DNA from: Frankia sp. AiPs1 | GTDB lineage: Bacteria; Actinomycetota; Actinomycetes; Frankiales; Frankiaceae | Length of the DNA: 45,458 bases | NCBI RefSeq assembly: GCF_023716945.1 | Contig: NZ_JAMQQF010000007.1 | Location: 1-45,458, forward strand | Direction: 5' to 3' | Shown: in pieces, positions 1 through 8,429 of the stretch | Layout: each line of letters opens with the position of its first letter | Numbering within the stretch: position 1 is the stretch's first letter | Notes under the pieces: model-generated | What the model was told of the DNA's origin: nothing | Databases searched by the model: none | What the model saw: the letters and a program-made list of their open reading frames with translations, nothing else | Translations under genes and position numbers: made by a program

Positions 1-76
1 CGACCCGGCCCGCCACACCGAGAAGATCAGGAACGGGCCACACGCGGCCCACATAACCAAGATTCAGAACGGGCAC

Positions 77-1204
77 TCAGGCAACGCGAGTCCCTTCGGG
101 CAGCGGGGTGGTTACGGCATCCTTCAGCGGCGTCGTGGAGTACGGGATCGGTAGCGGCGCGCCCTGGGCGAGATCGAACTCGTCGCCCTTGATGCCGGCG
201 GCCAGCGCGTCGACGTCCCAGCCGTGTAGCCGCGCGATGTTGCCGCTGAGGATCGCCTTCTTGTGCTCGCGGGTGAGCTGCGGGACCGGGAAAAAGATCC
301 CGTGTCGCGCCATCTGCTCCTCGGTGAACTGGAAGTCGACGAACGCCTCCAGGCCGGGTCGCGGATGCGAGTTCATCGCGCCGCTGGCCCAGTAGATACG
401 ATTGAGCGCGTCCTCACCCGCGACCCCGAGCAGCCCGGCGAGCAACTCGCCGAACACGCTCGGACGCATGGTCAGGACGAGGTTCATCGTCTCGAGGTTG
501 ACCCAGATGTTCGGGAACCGCGCGAGCAGCCAGGCGGTTTCCTCGACGAACGACAGTCCGCCGTGGACGATGGAGAAGTTGAGGTCCGGGAATGCGGCGG
601 CCGCACCCTCGACGTCGATCGGGCTGAACGCGTCACCGCCGGACGGCGACGGGCCCATCGGTAGCGACTTGTGTGTCGCGACGCAGGTCAGACCGAGCTC
701 GCGGGCCTTCTCGTAGAGCGGGAATCCGATCGCGGGGTCGTCCATGCGCCATGGGGTGACGTCGCCCTCGTGATAGCTGACCGGGTACAGCTTCAGTCCG
801 ACGGGGTTGTCCAGCAGCTCGACCTGGCGCTCCATCTCGCCGAGCGGGTCGGGACGCAGCGGGTCGATGGCGATGTAGGAGCCGATGAACCGGTTGGGCC
901 AACGCCGCGTCGCCGCTACGGCCTTGTCGACGCTGGAGTAGCCGTCCTTGAAGAAGAAGATCGGGACGGGGTGGAACACCGCCACGTCGGTGTAGGACTC
1001 CCGGAAGAGGATGTCCGCGGTCTCCTCGACCGTCCAGTCGCGCAGCGTCGCCTCGGCATCGAGGTCGTAGCCGGCGGGCTGTCCCGCGAAGAAACTGGCC
1101 TGCAGTCGGCGCAGCGCGTCGGCGTACTCGGGCGAGGCCATGTTGGCCTCGCTCATGTCGAACGTGTGCGCGACGCCGTCGATGACGAAAAACTCGTCCT
1201 GCAT
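77..1204 (-). CDS. Amidohydrolase family 2 (TIM-barrel) protein
   Basis: A 375-residue protein of the amidohydrolase_2 / ACMSD-like TIM-barrel group, which hydrolyses or decarboxylates small organic acids. I see a barrel-like pattern with VHGGLSF near the middle, SGAMNSHPRPG later, and GNIARLHGWD near the C-terminus, the usual closing motif. The N-terminal metal motif, normally DxHxH, reads D9-G-V-A-H13, so the first His is replaced by Val. Metal binding may be altered. The start is the ATG at 1204, because GAAGGGAAG lies just upstream; an upstream in-frame start at 1246 would overlap the promoter. It points the same way as the SDR and ABC genes behind it and shares an operator-like motif with the importer. 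The substrate is unknown. Confidence 0.8.
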   Translation of the reverse strand: MQDEFFVIDGVAHTFDMSEANMASPEYADALRRLQASFFAGQPAGYDLDAEATLRDWTVEETADILFRESYTDVAVFHPVPIFFFKDGYSSVDKAVAATRRWPNRFIGSYIAIDPLRPDPLGEMERQVELLDNPVGLKLYPVSYHEGDVTPWRMDDPAIGFPLYEKARELGLTCVATHKSLPMGPSPSGGDAFSPIDVEGAAAAFPDLNFSIVHGGLSFVEETAWLLARFPNIWVNLETMNLVLTMRPSVFGELLAGLLGVAGEDALNRIYWASGAMNSHPRPGLEAFVDFQFTEEQMARHGIFFPVPQLTREHKKAILSGNIARLHGWDVDALAAGIKGDEFDLAQGAPLPIPYSTTPLKDAVTTPLPEGTRVA

Positions 1205-1232
1205 TCTGGCTTCCCTTCGAAAAACCGGCCGC

Positions 1233-1260
1233 AATCTACCAACCAACCGTTTGGATCAAA
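1233..1260 (-). promoter_or_regulatory. Promoter with overlapping operator, amidohydrolase
   Basis: On the minus strand a TTGA-containing -35-like stretch (near 1254-1259) is followed by a TAGATT -10-like box (1238-1233). The motif CTACCAACC-N4-GTTTG (plus strand, 1236-1253) covers the spacer and the -10 box. The same motif occurs over the importer promoter at 6145-6162, which suggests a common repressor. The regulator is not identified. Confidence 0.5.
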
Positions 1261-1323
1261 ATATCCGCATGCCTGTTGAGGGTCAAGGGTCCAGGTATGC
1301 GTCCGATCTCGGAGAATCCGAGG

Positions 1324-2160
1324 TCAGGTGATCAGGGCTCCGGCGTCGACCGGCAGCGCGACGCCGGTGATGTAGCGCGCCTCGTCCGACGCCAGGAACA
1401 GCAGTGCGCTACTGACGTCCCGGGCCTCGACCCACGGAATGGGCAGGGCGTGCATGGCCTGCGAGGCCGGCGCGAAGTCCGCGCGGGCCGGGTGCGGCAG
1501 GTCGGGCCGGAACAGCCGGTAGGTCGAGTCATTCATGATCATCGGAGTGTCCACCTGGGTGGGATGCAGGCTGTTCACCCGGATGTTGTGCCGCGCCAGC
1601 TCGAGCGCGAGCGCGCGCATCAGGCCCACCACGCCGTGCTTTGCCGAGACGTAGTGCGCGACGTTCGCATACGGCTGCAGCCCCGCCGCCGAGCTCGTCA
1701 GGACGATCGCCCCGCCGTGGCCCGCCGCGATCAGGTGCGGGATGGCCGCCCTGCACGTACGCCACACGCCGCTGAGATTGATGTCGAGCATCGTGGTCCA
1801 CACGTCGTCGGGGATGTCCTGCGCGGGATGCGGTGCCGAGCTGATCCCGGCGTTCGCCGCGACGATGTCGAGCCGGCCGAACCGGTCGAGCCCCCGAGTG
1901 AGGGCGGCCGACACCGCCTCCTGGTCGCGCACGTCGGCCTCGACCGCGACAATGCGTCGGTCCAACCGCTCGACCTGCTTCACCGTCTCGGCGAGGTCCT
2001 CCGGGGACGGCCCGTCGTAGGGCACACCCTGAATCGACCGGCAGATGTCCATGGCGATGATGTCCGCGCCCTCCTCGGCCAGCCGGACGGCGTGGCTGCG
2101 TCCCTGCCCTCGTGCGGCGCCGGTGATGAAGGCGACCTTGCCTGCTACCCGTCCCGTCAT
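1324..2160 (-). CDS. Mycofactocin-type SDR oxidoreductase
   Basis: A 278-residue short-chain dehydrogenase with cofactor motif TGAARGQG (13-20), NAG near 102-105, and catalytic Ser156, Tyr170 and Lys174. The RGQGRSHAVRLAEEGA segment, the internal extension around 40-60, and VNSLHPTQVDTPMI are characteristic of the mycofactocin-coupled SDR subfamily, in which NAD(H) is tightly bound and electrons are thought to pass to mycofactocin. It probably oxidises an alcohol. The ATG at 2160 is preferred because GGAGAA lies 8 nt upstream and family members begin MxGRVAGKVAF. It is closely similar to the SDR at 19000-19830. No mycofactocin biosynthesis genes are in the window. Confidence 0.85.
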   Translation of the reverse strand: MTGRVAGKVAFITGAARGQGRSHAVRLAEEGADIIAMDICRSIQGVPYDGPSPEDLAETVKQVERLDRRIVAVEADVRDQEAVSAALTRGLDRFGRLDIVAANAGISSAPHPAQDIPDDVWTTMLDINLSGVWRTCRAAIPHLIAAGHGGAIVLTSSAAGLQPYANVAHYVSAKHGVVGLMRALALELARHNIRVNSLHPTQVDTPMIMNDSTYRLFRPDLPHPARADFAPASQAMHALPIPWVEARDVSSALLFLASDEARYITGVALPVDAGALIT

Positions 2161-2245
2161 GTGACTGCGGTTCTCCGTTCCCACTCGTCTGTTCCGTTCG
2201 CTGACGATCCCCGGCACCCGGCCGGTGGCTGCACGGTCGGCGAGG

Positions 2246-3391
2246 TCAGGGTCCGGCCCGGTTCGCGCCCGCGTTCTGCGTCACGTTCGTGGGACGGCGG
2301 TCCGACCCGTCGGTGTGGTCGGCTCCGTCGAGGACGGGTGGTGCGTCGAGGACGGGTGGTGCGTCATGGAGCGCCGTCGTGGCCGCGGCGGCCATCTCGT
2401 CCGGCGACGCCGTCCCCCTGCGGCCAGGCCTCCTGCGCCGAAGGGCTCCGGCGTAGACACCGAGCCCGACGCCCACGATCAACGCCGCACCGTCGAAGAG
2501 CTCGCTGACCCACGGGGCGGCCCCCCACAGGGTCAGCCCGTTGACGCTGATAGCGAGGAAGAACACCGCAGTGATCGTGCCCCATACGTTGTACCGACCG
2601 GGCTGGATCGACGTCGCGCCAAGAAACGCCGCGGCGATGGCCGGCAGCGTGTAGTTCGAGCCGAGCTGCGGGCTGCCGGCGCCGACGGCCGCGACGAGCA
2701 GAACGCCGGCGCCGCCCGCGATGCCGCCGGCGAGCACGAGAGCGCCGAACGTCTGCCGAGAGACGCCGATGCCCACCAACAACGCCGCCCGGGGATTCGA
2801 TCCGATCGCGTAGAGGTTTTTGCCCGTCGGCGTCTTCTGCAGCAAATACCACGCGACGAGGGCGATGCCGAGGAGGAAGTAGAAGAGTGTGGGCACGCTG
2901 AGCCATTTTCCCGGGCCGAGCCTGAGGAGCCCGGGGCTCACGCCCGTGGTGATCGAGACTCCGCCGGAGTACGCGAGGACGGCCGCCCCGATCACGCTGG
3001 ACATCCCCAGCGTGGCGATGATCGAGTTGATGCCCACCGAGGCGACGAGGATCGCGTTGATCGTGCCGATGACGAGGCCGATGACGATGGCGGCGAGGAT
3101 CGCGGGGAACAGCGGCCAGCCGGACTTCGACATCAGGCCCGCGCACAGGACGGAGGTCAGGCCGGCATTCGGCCCGACCGAGAGATCGATCTGACCGGCG
3201 ACCAGTGGAATCACGGTCGCGATGGCCAGGATCCCGAGGATTGACTGGTCGGTGAGGATGTTCCTGGCGTTGGCGACGGTATCGAACTGGGGGGTCGCGG
3301 AATTCACGCTGAAGAAGACGATGACCGCGACGAGCAGGGCCACGAGGCCGTACCGCTCGAAGAACTCGGTAATCCGTAACTGCGCCTTCAT
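2246..3391 (-). CDS. Sugar-type ABC transporter permease
   Basis: A 381-residue RbsC/BPD_transp_2-type inner-membrane permease with about 8-10 hydrophobic segments over residues 15-320. The AGQIDLSVG segment is the conserved motif of ribose/xylose-type permeases. Its ATG overlaps the stop of the ATPase gene (ATGA, 3391-3388), so the two are translationally coupled. The C-terminal 60 or so residues are a charged, low-complexity cytoplasmic tail that begins with an Arg-rich stretch and contains a duplicated DAPPVL unit, unusual for the family. With the ATPase and lipoprotein it completes an importer. The substrate may not be a sugar, given the amidohydrolase and SDR next door. Confidence 0.88.
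   Translation of the reverse strand: MKAQLRITEFFERYGLVALLVAVIVFFSVNSATPQFDTVANARNILTDQSILGILAIATVIPLVAGQIDLSVGPNAGLTSVLCAGLMSKSGWPLFPAILAAIVIGLVIGTINAILVASVGINSIIATLGMSSVIGAAVLAYSGGVSITTGVSPGLLRLGPGKWLSVPTLFYFLLGIALVAWYLLQKTPTGKNLYAIGSNPRAALLVGIGVSRQTFGALVLAGGIAGGAGVLLVAAVGAGSPQLGSNYTLPAIAAAFLGATSIQPGRYNVWGTITAVFFLAISVNGLTLWGAAPWVSELFDGAALIVGVGLGVYAGALRRRRPGRRGTASPDEMAAAATTALHDAPPVLDAPPVLDGADHTDGSDRRPTNVTQNAGANRAGP
2326..2365. repeat. 18-bp tandem duplication in permease tail
   Basis: The unit cgtcgaggacgggtggtg occurs twice without change (2326-2343 and 2344-2361) and a third copy begins (cgtc). It encodes the repeated DAPPVL in the permease's cytoplasmic tail and keeps frame, which fits recent slippage. 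Confidence 0.9.
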
Positions 3392-4932
3392 CGGGTCGCC
3401 CTCTGCTTCTCGAGCACGGATTCCAACAGGTCGTGGCTGGTCATCCCGTGCGGATGTTCGTCGACGATGCGGCCGTCGCACAGCACGAGGACCCGGTGGC
3501 TGATCCTGGTGAGCTCCTCGAACTCGGAGCTCACCAGGATCACGGCGGTGCCGGCACGACTCGCCTCGGACACGAGGCCCAGGACGGTCTCTCGGGATCC
3601 GACATCGATGCCCTGCGTGGGTTCGTCGAGCAGGAGCACCGTGGGCGAGGTGCGCAACCACCGGCCGAGCACGACCTTCTGCTGATTGCCGCCGGACAGG
3701 GCATCGATGGGCAGGTGGACGCTGCTCGTCCGGACCGCATAGGTGGCGACATCCCGCGCCACGTCCCGCAGCAGCAGGCCGGTGCGCAGCCACAATCTGG
3801 AGAAATAGCGTTCCGACTGGCCGGCGGTCATGTTCGTCGCGACACTTTCCTGCGGAAAGATGCCCGCCGCGATGCGGTCCTCGGGAATGAACGCGATGCC
3901 CCGGCGGGTCATGGCCGAGGTCGACGGCGATCGGACGGCAGTGCCGCGCACGACCAGGTCACCGCGCTCGATCCGGCGCGCGCCGTAGATCATCTCCATC
4001 AGCTCGGTCCGGCCGCTGCCGAGCAGGCCGGCGATGCCGACGATCTCGCCCGGACGAAGCGTCAGGCTGACATCGCGCAGCGGGCCGCCCGCGACATGGC
4101 GCAGCTCGAGCACGGGCGCCGCCGACGCATCGGCCGGCCGGGCGGCCGTGACCGAGCGCTCGAGCTTGCCGCCCAGGATCAGCTCGACCAGCCGTGCCTC
4201 GGACAGGTCGGCCGCGTCGAGGGTGCCGACGTGTCGGCCGTCCCGGATGCAGGTGACCCGATCGGCCGCCCGCCGCACCTCGTCCAGGCGGTGGGTGACG
4301 AGCACGACGCTGTGCCCGGCCTCGGCGAGCCGGCGCAGGGTGCGCAGGAGCTCGCTCGCCTCCTCGGCCGGCAGCGCGGCCGTGGGCTCGTCGAGGACGA
4401 GGATGGCCCGGCCGGACTCGTCGACGTCCTGCAGGGCGCGGGCGATGGCGAGCAGGGCGCGCTGCGGCGTGGACAGCGACGCCGCAGTCACCCGCGGGTC
4501 GACGTCCAGATCGAACCGGCGCAGCACCTCGGCCGCCCGTCGCCGCGAGCGCCGCGAGCGGATGGTGCCCAGCGGCCCCCGGACGAAGTGACCGCCGAGC
4601 CCGAGATTGTCGCCGACGCTGAGCACGGGCACGATGCCCAGGTCCTGGTGGACGAACCGGAAGCCGGCCCGGGCGGACTCCGCGGGCGTGTGCCGGGTGA
4701 GGTTCCACGTCGACCCGTCCGTCGTCAGCTCGCCGGCGTCGGCCTCGAGCACTCCGGCGAGAATCTTGATCAGGGTCGACTTGCCCGAGCCGTTGCCGCC
4801 CACCAGGGCATGGATCTCTCCCCACGCGAGCTCGAGCCGCACCCCGTCCAGCGCCTGGGTGCTGCCGAAGCTTTTCGACAGCCCCCGGACGACGATCGCG
4901 GTCCGGGCGTCGCCAGCAGGCATCGCTGACAT
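3388..4932 (-). CDS. Sugar-type ABC transporter, double ATPase subunit
   Basis: A 514-residue RbsA/MglA-like protein with two fused nucleotide-binding domains. Domain 1 has Walker A GGNGSGKS, a weak signature LSTPQ and Walker B LVLDEPTAAL. Domain 2 has the degenerate P-loop GLLGSGRTEL typical of this family, signature LSGGNQQ and Walker B LLLDEPTQGIDVG. It powers the importer together with the lipoprotein at 4932-6092 and the permease at 2246-3391. The ATG at 4932 overlaps the upstream stop in TGATG, and the permease start overlaps this gene's stop, so all three are coupled. Longer in-frame extensions upstream run inside the lipoprotein gene and are shadows. Confidence 0.92.
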   Translation of the reverse strand: MSAMPAGDARTAIVVRGLSKSFGSTQALDGVRLELAWGEIHALVGGNGSGKSTLIKILAGVLEADAGELTTDGSTWNLTRHTPAESARAGFRFVHQDLGIVPVLSVGDNLGLGGHFVRGPLGTIRSRRSRRRAAEVLRRFDLDVDPRVTAASLSTPQRALLAIARALQDVDESGRAILVLDEPTAALPAEEASELLRTLRRLAEAGHSVVLVTHRLDEVRRAADRVTCIRDGRHVGTLDAADLSEARLVELILGGKLERSVTAARPADASAAPVLELRHVAGGPLRDVSLTLRPGEIVGIAGLLGSGRTELMEMIYGARRIERGDLVVRGTAVRSPSTSAMTRRGIAFIPEDRIAAGIFPQESVATNMTAGQSERYFSRLWLRTGLLLRDVARDVATYAVRTSSVHLPIDALSGGNQQKVVLGRWLRTSPTVLLLDEPTQGIDVGSRETVLGLVSEASRAGTAVILVSSEFEELTRISHRVLVLCDGRIVDEHPHGMTSHDLLESVLEKQRATR

Positions 4933-6092
4933 CAGCGCGTGACTCCCCAGGACTTCTCGTACGCCGCCGGGACGTCGAAGCCCGGCGCGAAGTCCTTGCC
5001 CGCCGTGGGAAGGTCCTGCGCTCCGTCCACGATCTCGAATCCGAGACCCTCGTCCCGCGCGGGCGTCTTGTTGAAGTAGCTGTTCAGCGTGTCGACGGCC
5101 GCGAACGACCACCATTGCAGCGGCCAGGAGTTCACTGCTGCCAGGCCCTGGTGCGACCGCAGCGCGTCGTAGTCGGCGGCGACGCCGAATCCGCCGATCA
5201 TCTGCATCTTGCCGGTGAGCCCGGACTGGGTCACACCCTGCGTGATGCCGAGGGTCGGGTTGGTCGCGCCATTGGCGGCCACCGCGTCCGGGTTCTGCAG
5301 GAAGGCGGCCTTGACCTTCGAGGTCAGGGCCGGCCCGAAGTCCGCGGCGAGCCAGGGGACCTCGACCCGCTTGCACGCCGGGCAGCCTGTCTTGATCTTC
5401 TGCGAGAAGCCCTGTTCAAGCAGCTTCAGCGTGGTGTACTCGTTGTTCGAGAAGTCGATGATCTTGCCTCGGCAGTCGGCCTTCGCGATGGCCCACTGCG
5501 CGGACGCCGCGCCGTAGGCACGCACCGCCGCGGCGAAGTCCTTGTAGCGGTCACCGAAGCTGATACGGGTCGTGAAGATCGGCTTCTCGGTCTGGGTCGA
5601 CGGGTCGTCGTTGAGATCCCAGCCCTGGACCGAGACGATGGGGACGCCAGCCGCGGTCGCGTCCTTGACGGCCTGCGTTACCAGGGGCGCATCAAGCCCG
5701 ACCCCGATGATGCCGTCGGCCTTCGAGGCGACGGCCTGCTTCACCATCACCGGGAAGTTGGCCGGATTGAGCTTGCCGTCGTACAGGGTGGCCGTCCATC
5801 CGATGGCCTTCGCGGCCTCCTCGACGCCCCGGGCGCCGACGGCGACCGTCGATGACGACATCCCCACTGCGATGATCGCGATCTTCTTTCCCCGGACCGC
5901 GGGGTTCGGCGCCGTCGGCGGCGCTGTGTAGGTCCTGACCGCGTCCGAGGACGAACCCGCCGAGCAGGCCATGGTGGATGCGGCCGCGCCGCCGCCAGAC
6001 CCGGCCGTTGCCCCGGAGCCGGACGAGGCGCAGCCGGCGACGGCTGCCGATAAGACCGCCACGGACGCCGCAAGGAGTGCGGTTTTTCGCAC
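4932..6092 (-). CDS. Substrate-binding lipoprotein of sugar-type ABC importer
   Basis: A 386-residue periplasmic-binding-protein-1-like receptor. The signal peptide MRKTALLAASVAVLS ends at lipobox VAGC (Cys at about 21), then a Ser/Gly-rich linker leads to the two-lobed sugar-binding-protein fold. Extra cysteines (MACSAG, KADCRGK, TGCPAC) suggest disulfides, uncommon in simple ribose binders. The start is GTG at 6092 with AGGGGGT 5 nt upstream; an ATG at 6094 is out of frame. It is first in the importer operon and sits directly behind the operator-like promoter at 6142-6170. The ligand is unknown. Confidence 0.9.
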   Translation of the reverse strand: MRKTALLAASVAVLSAAVAGCASSGSGATAGSGGGAAASTMACSAGSSSDAVRTYTAPPTAPNPAVRGKKIAIIAVGMSSSTVAVGARGVEEAAKAIGWTATLYDGKLNPANFPVMVKQAVASKADGIIGVGLDAPLVTQAVKDATAAGVPIVSVQGWDLNDDPSTQTEKPIFTTRISFGDRYKDFAAAVRAYGAASAQWAIAKADCRGKIIDFSNNEYTTLKLLEQGFSQKIKTGCPACKRVEVPWLAADFGPALTSKVKAAFLQNPDAVAANGATNPTLGITQGVTQSGLTGKMQMIGGFGVAADYDALRSHQGLAAVNSWPLQWWSFAAVDTLNSYFNKTPARDEGLGFEIVDGAQDLPTAGKDFAPGFDVPAAYEKSWGVTR

Positions 6093-6141
6093 ATTGACCC
6101 CCTGAGATCAATTGTGATTCGCGCAACACGCGGTGAGGCAG

Positions 6142-6170
6142 TTTCTACCAACCGGTTGTTTGACTGTCAA
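6142..6170 (-). promoter_or_regulatory. Promoter with operator inside the spacer, ABC importer
   Basis: Minus-strand TTGACA (6170-6165), a 17-nt spacer and TAGAAA (6147-6142) form a good housekeeping-type promoter 50-78 nt before the lipoprotein GTG. The motif CTACCAACC-N4-GTTTG (plus strand 6145-6162), containing the palindrome CAACCGGTTG, fills the spacer and overlaps the -10. This is typical repressor geometry and matches the site at 1236-1253. Confidence 0.6.
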
Positions 6171-6310
6171 CGGCTGAGGGCGATGCGGCCGGGGAGGAGC
6201 GGCCGGGACGGGTCGCCGGCGCCGGGAGGCAGGGGAAGGTGGGACGGCCGCTCGGACGGACCGGACCCGACACCGGAGCGCGGGTGACAGGCGCGGCAGA
6301 TGACCCTGCC

Positions 6311-6814
6311 GGCACTGTTGCATCGGCGATGTCCGCCCTCACCGAGCTGCCGATCGGTCGTGACCGGTGGATGCGTCGACGTCGTGTCCATGTCCCGGTT
6401 CCGACGTCGGAGTTCACCGGGTTCCGGTTCCCACCCGAGGTGATCGTCCTCGCGGTCCGCTGGTACCTGCGGTTCGTGCTGTCGTACCGGGACGTCGAGG
6501 AACTCCTTGCCGAACGGGGCCTCGAGGTCGACTACGTCACGATCTACCGGTGGGTGCAGCGCTTCACACCCCTGTTCGCCGACGCGGCCCGGCCCTGCCG
6601 GCACCGTCCCGGCGATCGGTGGTTCGTCGATGAAACGTAGGTGAAGGCCGCCGGCCGGTCGAGGTCACCACCGACAAGGCCCCGGTCTACCCGAGGCTCC
6701 TCGACGAGCTCCTCCCCGAGGTCTGCCACCTCGACGCGGCCCGAGAGAACACCCGGATCGAAGCCGATCATGGCTGGTTGAAAGCCCGACTGCGGCCGAT
6801 GCGCGGCCTGAAAC
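6311..6814 (+). pseudogene. IS6-family element remnant (copy 1)
   Basis: The left end GGCACTGTTGCAT (6311-6323) is followed by a transposase start at 6329 whose protein contains EELLAERGLEVDYVTIYRWV and the first catalytic Asp in RWFVDET. A stop (TAG where copy 2 has TAT) and a deletion of roughly 170-190 nt follow. Compared with copy 2 (12380-13203), the segment between VDET and VEVTTDKAP is gone, with the break in GGCCG-rich microhomology. The remaining 3' part keeps TTDKAP and RIEADH, and the element stops at about 6814 against an IS1182 remnant. It is dead. Confidence 0.85.
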
Positions 6815-7417
6815 AGCCGTTGACACGCTCGCCGTAGCGGTGCGCCAACTCCTCGACGTCCACGGTGGTGGCCAGCCAGTCCGGGGCCGCGACCGCGAGG
6901 GCCTCCAACGCCGCCCGCACACTCTCCCCAGCAAGCTCGGTCCGGTTCAGGTCCCGCACCGCGCTGATCACATGGGTGGAATCGGTGCGCGCCCGGCCAC
7001 CGGCGCCGATCAGGCCCCGCTCACGGCAGACCTCCACGAACCGGTCGAACACCACCCGTTCCAGGCATGGTCGGCCAGGCGGGCCCGGAACCGCGACAGC
7101 ACAGTGGCGTCGAACCCGGTGTCGGTCAGCTCCGCGCCGAGGGCGTACTTCCAGTCGATCGCGCGGACCGCCATCGCCGCGGCCTGGCGGTCGGTCAGGT
7201 TATCGGTGAACTGCAACACCGTGACCAGCGACAACACCGCCGGCGGCAGACCCGGCGCCCCCCGCCGGCCGAACGCCGGGGTGAACGGCTCATCGACGAA
7301 CACCTCGGCCAGCCGGTCCCGCAGCCGCATCGCCAACGTCCCCCGGGGAAACGCCGCCCGCGCGACCGCCACGGTCTGCGCCGGGATCTCGGGCAGCCCC
7401 TTCGGCTGCAACGACAT
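6815..7417 (-). pseudogene. IS1182-family transposase, truncated and frameshifted
   Basis: The N-terminal ~200 residues of an IS1182-type transposase. It starts at the ATG at 7417 (MSLQPKGLPEIP) behind GGGAGGTGG. FGRRGAPGLPPAVL and TDTGFDATVLSRFRARLA are family-like. A one-base loss in a G run near 7060 shifts the frame; the second part (FDRFVEVCRERGLI, ARTDSTHV) carries the catalytic Asp region. The gene ends abruptly at RYGERVNG next to the IS6 remnant, so the 3' half is missing. Confidence 0.8.
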
Positions 7418-7550
7418 GTGCCCCACCTCCCGCAGCCCACGAGGCGACCAGGACCGCAGAGGAGATCATGCCGCACCCACGACACCCAGCCGAATTAAGC
7501 AGCAGAGTCCGCTACGGCACCAAAAACCCCATGACCTGGGAGAACGCGGC

Positions 7551-7600
7551 ACATCCCGGCACATCCCGGCACATCCCGGCACGGCCCGGCACGGCCCCGT
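7551..7600. repeat. Decamer tandem array, five units
   Basis: acatcccggc is repeated three times exactly (7551-7580), then acggcccggc and acggccccgt. It abuts the truncated end of an IS21 istA fragment. It could be slippage at a transposition junction. Confidence 0.85.
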
Positions 7601-7869
7601 GCGACTTCGGGGACCGGGACGAGATGGTTGCGGCGGAACCGGCCGATGTCGCCTTCCACGCCGCCCTTCTCGTGCGCCCCGCCCAGCCCGGGCTGGCAGT
7701 AGAACGGCTCGATGCCGTAGTGAGACCGGAACGCGGTCCACCGTTCGGTCTCGACCCGCGCCCGGGAGAAACCCAGCACCTGCGAGACCGCGGCCTTCAG
7801 GTTGTCGTAGTGGATCCTTCCCGCGGGAACTCCACCCAGGACCCGAAACGCGTGGACGTGACGATGCTC
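7600..7869 (-). pseudogene. IS21-family istA fragment
   Basis: About 90 residues from the IstA integrase region: FRVLGGVPAGRIHYDNLKAA, then YGIEPFYCQPG and HEKGGVEGDIGRFRRNHLVP, highly typical of IstA around the last catalytic residue (the Glu in GGVEG). Both ends are missing: it stops at PVPEVA in the decamer array and begins next to an IS110 fragment. No istB follows. Confidence 0.8.
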
Positions 7870-7874
7870 CTATG

Positions 7875-8030
7875 TCAAGCCGCGAGCTGACGGCCATCTG
7901 CGGGGGCCGGTGAGGGCGGTGCGGCGTGGCCGCGCGCGTCGGCGCGCAGAGCGGTGAACACGACTTCGGACAGCCGCCTGCGCAGGAGACGGACGGCTTC
8001 GGTGCGGGTCTTACCGCGGGCGAGCTGACG
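7875..8030 (-). pseudogene. IS110-family transposase C-terminal fragment
   Basis: About 50 codons in the minus frame ending in TGA at 7875. The sequence RGKTRTEAVRLLRRRLS followed by EVVFTALRADA is characteristic of the IS110 C-terminus. The upstream part is absent. It may derive from the same or another element as the N-terminal half at 10551-11035, which lies on the opposite strand. Confidence 0.6.
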
Positions 8031-8263
8031 ATCTGAATTTTCATGATTGGGGATACTGGCAGAACCTGAGCCAGTGGGTCAACATCCCATTTCACGTCGC
8101 AGCTTGGAGTAACCCCAACAGCTGCAAGGCGTACATCCGTTATGCCGGTGGAGCCTGTGCATACATAGCTCCGAATTACTACGAGATCGATTTTATTCCT
8201 CCTCGGGCGACGGATCAGATCTTCCTGCAGAACCCGTCGTACGCTCCGGCGCCGGGCTGCTAG
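8030..8263 (+). pseudogene. Orphan 3' end of an unrecognised, possibly secreted protein
   Basis: An open frame of 77 codons ending at TAG 8261, with no start codon or ribosome site; it begins at the IS110 fragment boundary. The protein is rich in Trp, Tyr and Asn with two or three Cys (NSCKAYIRYAGGACAYI, PAPGC at the end), like a small extracellular domain. Base composition is visibly lower in G+C than the surroundings, with codons such as TTT, ATA and ATT. I do not recognise the family. The most likely reading is the surviving 3' end of a gene destroyed by insertion. Confidence 0.4.
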
Positions 8264-8327
8264 AACAGCGTGACCGCGCGTAACTGCTACCTGTAGCAGG
8301 CTGATGGCACGGAGGGCGGGAGAGCTC

Positions 8328-8429
8328 ATGAACCGAGCGGTTACCCTGACAGTCGCGATCGGTTCTGCTGTCGCTGCCCTCCGTGCTGTCATCGTTGCCA
8401 GTCGATGCGCGTCAACGGCCGTCATGTGA
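8328..8429 (+). other. Possible small ORF with hydrophobic N-terminus
   Basis: The 33-codon frame MNRAVTLTVAIGSAVAALRA resembles the start of a signal peptide and has GGAGGGCGGGAG shortly upstream. It ends in TGA at 8427 over the 3' end of the gene on the other strand. It may be the relic 5' end of a lost secreted gene or chance. Confidence 0.2.

Noticed and set aside
1276-5855. Long plus-strand ORFs opposite the SDR and ABC genes
   Set aside because: Arg/Asp/Gly-rich translations, no ribosome sites, third-position GC fits the minus-strand genes; shadows of high-GC coding.
7466-8425. 319-residue minus-strand ORF
   Set aside because: It joins pieces of IS21, IS110 and orphan DNA with no family pattern; the individual fragments are in other frames.
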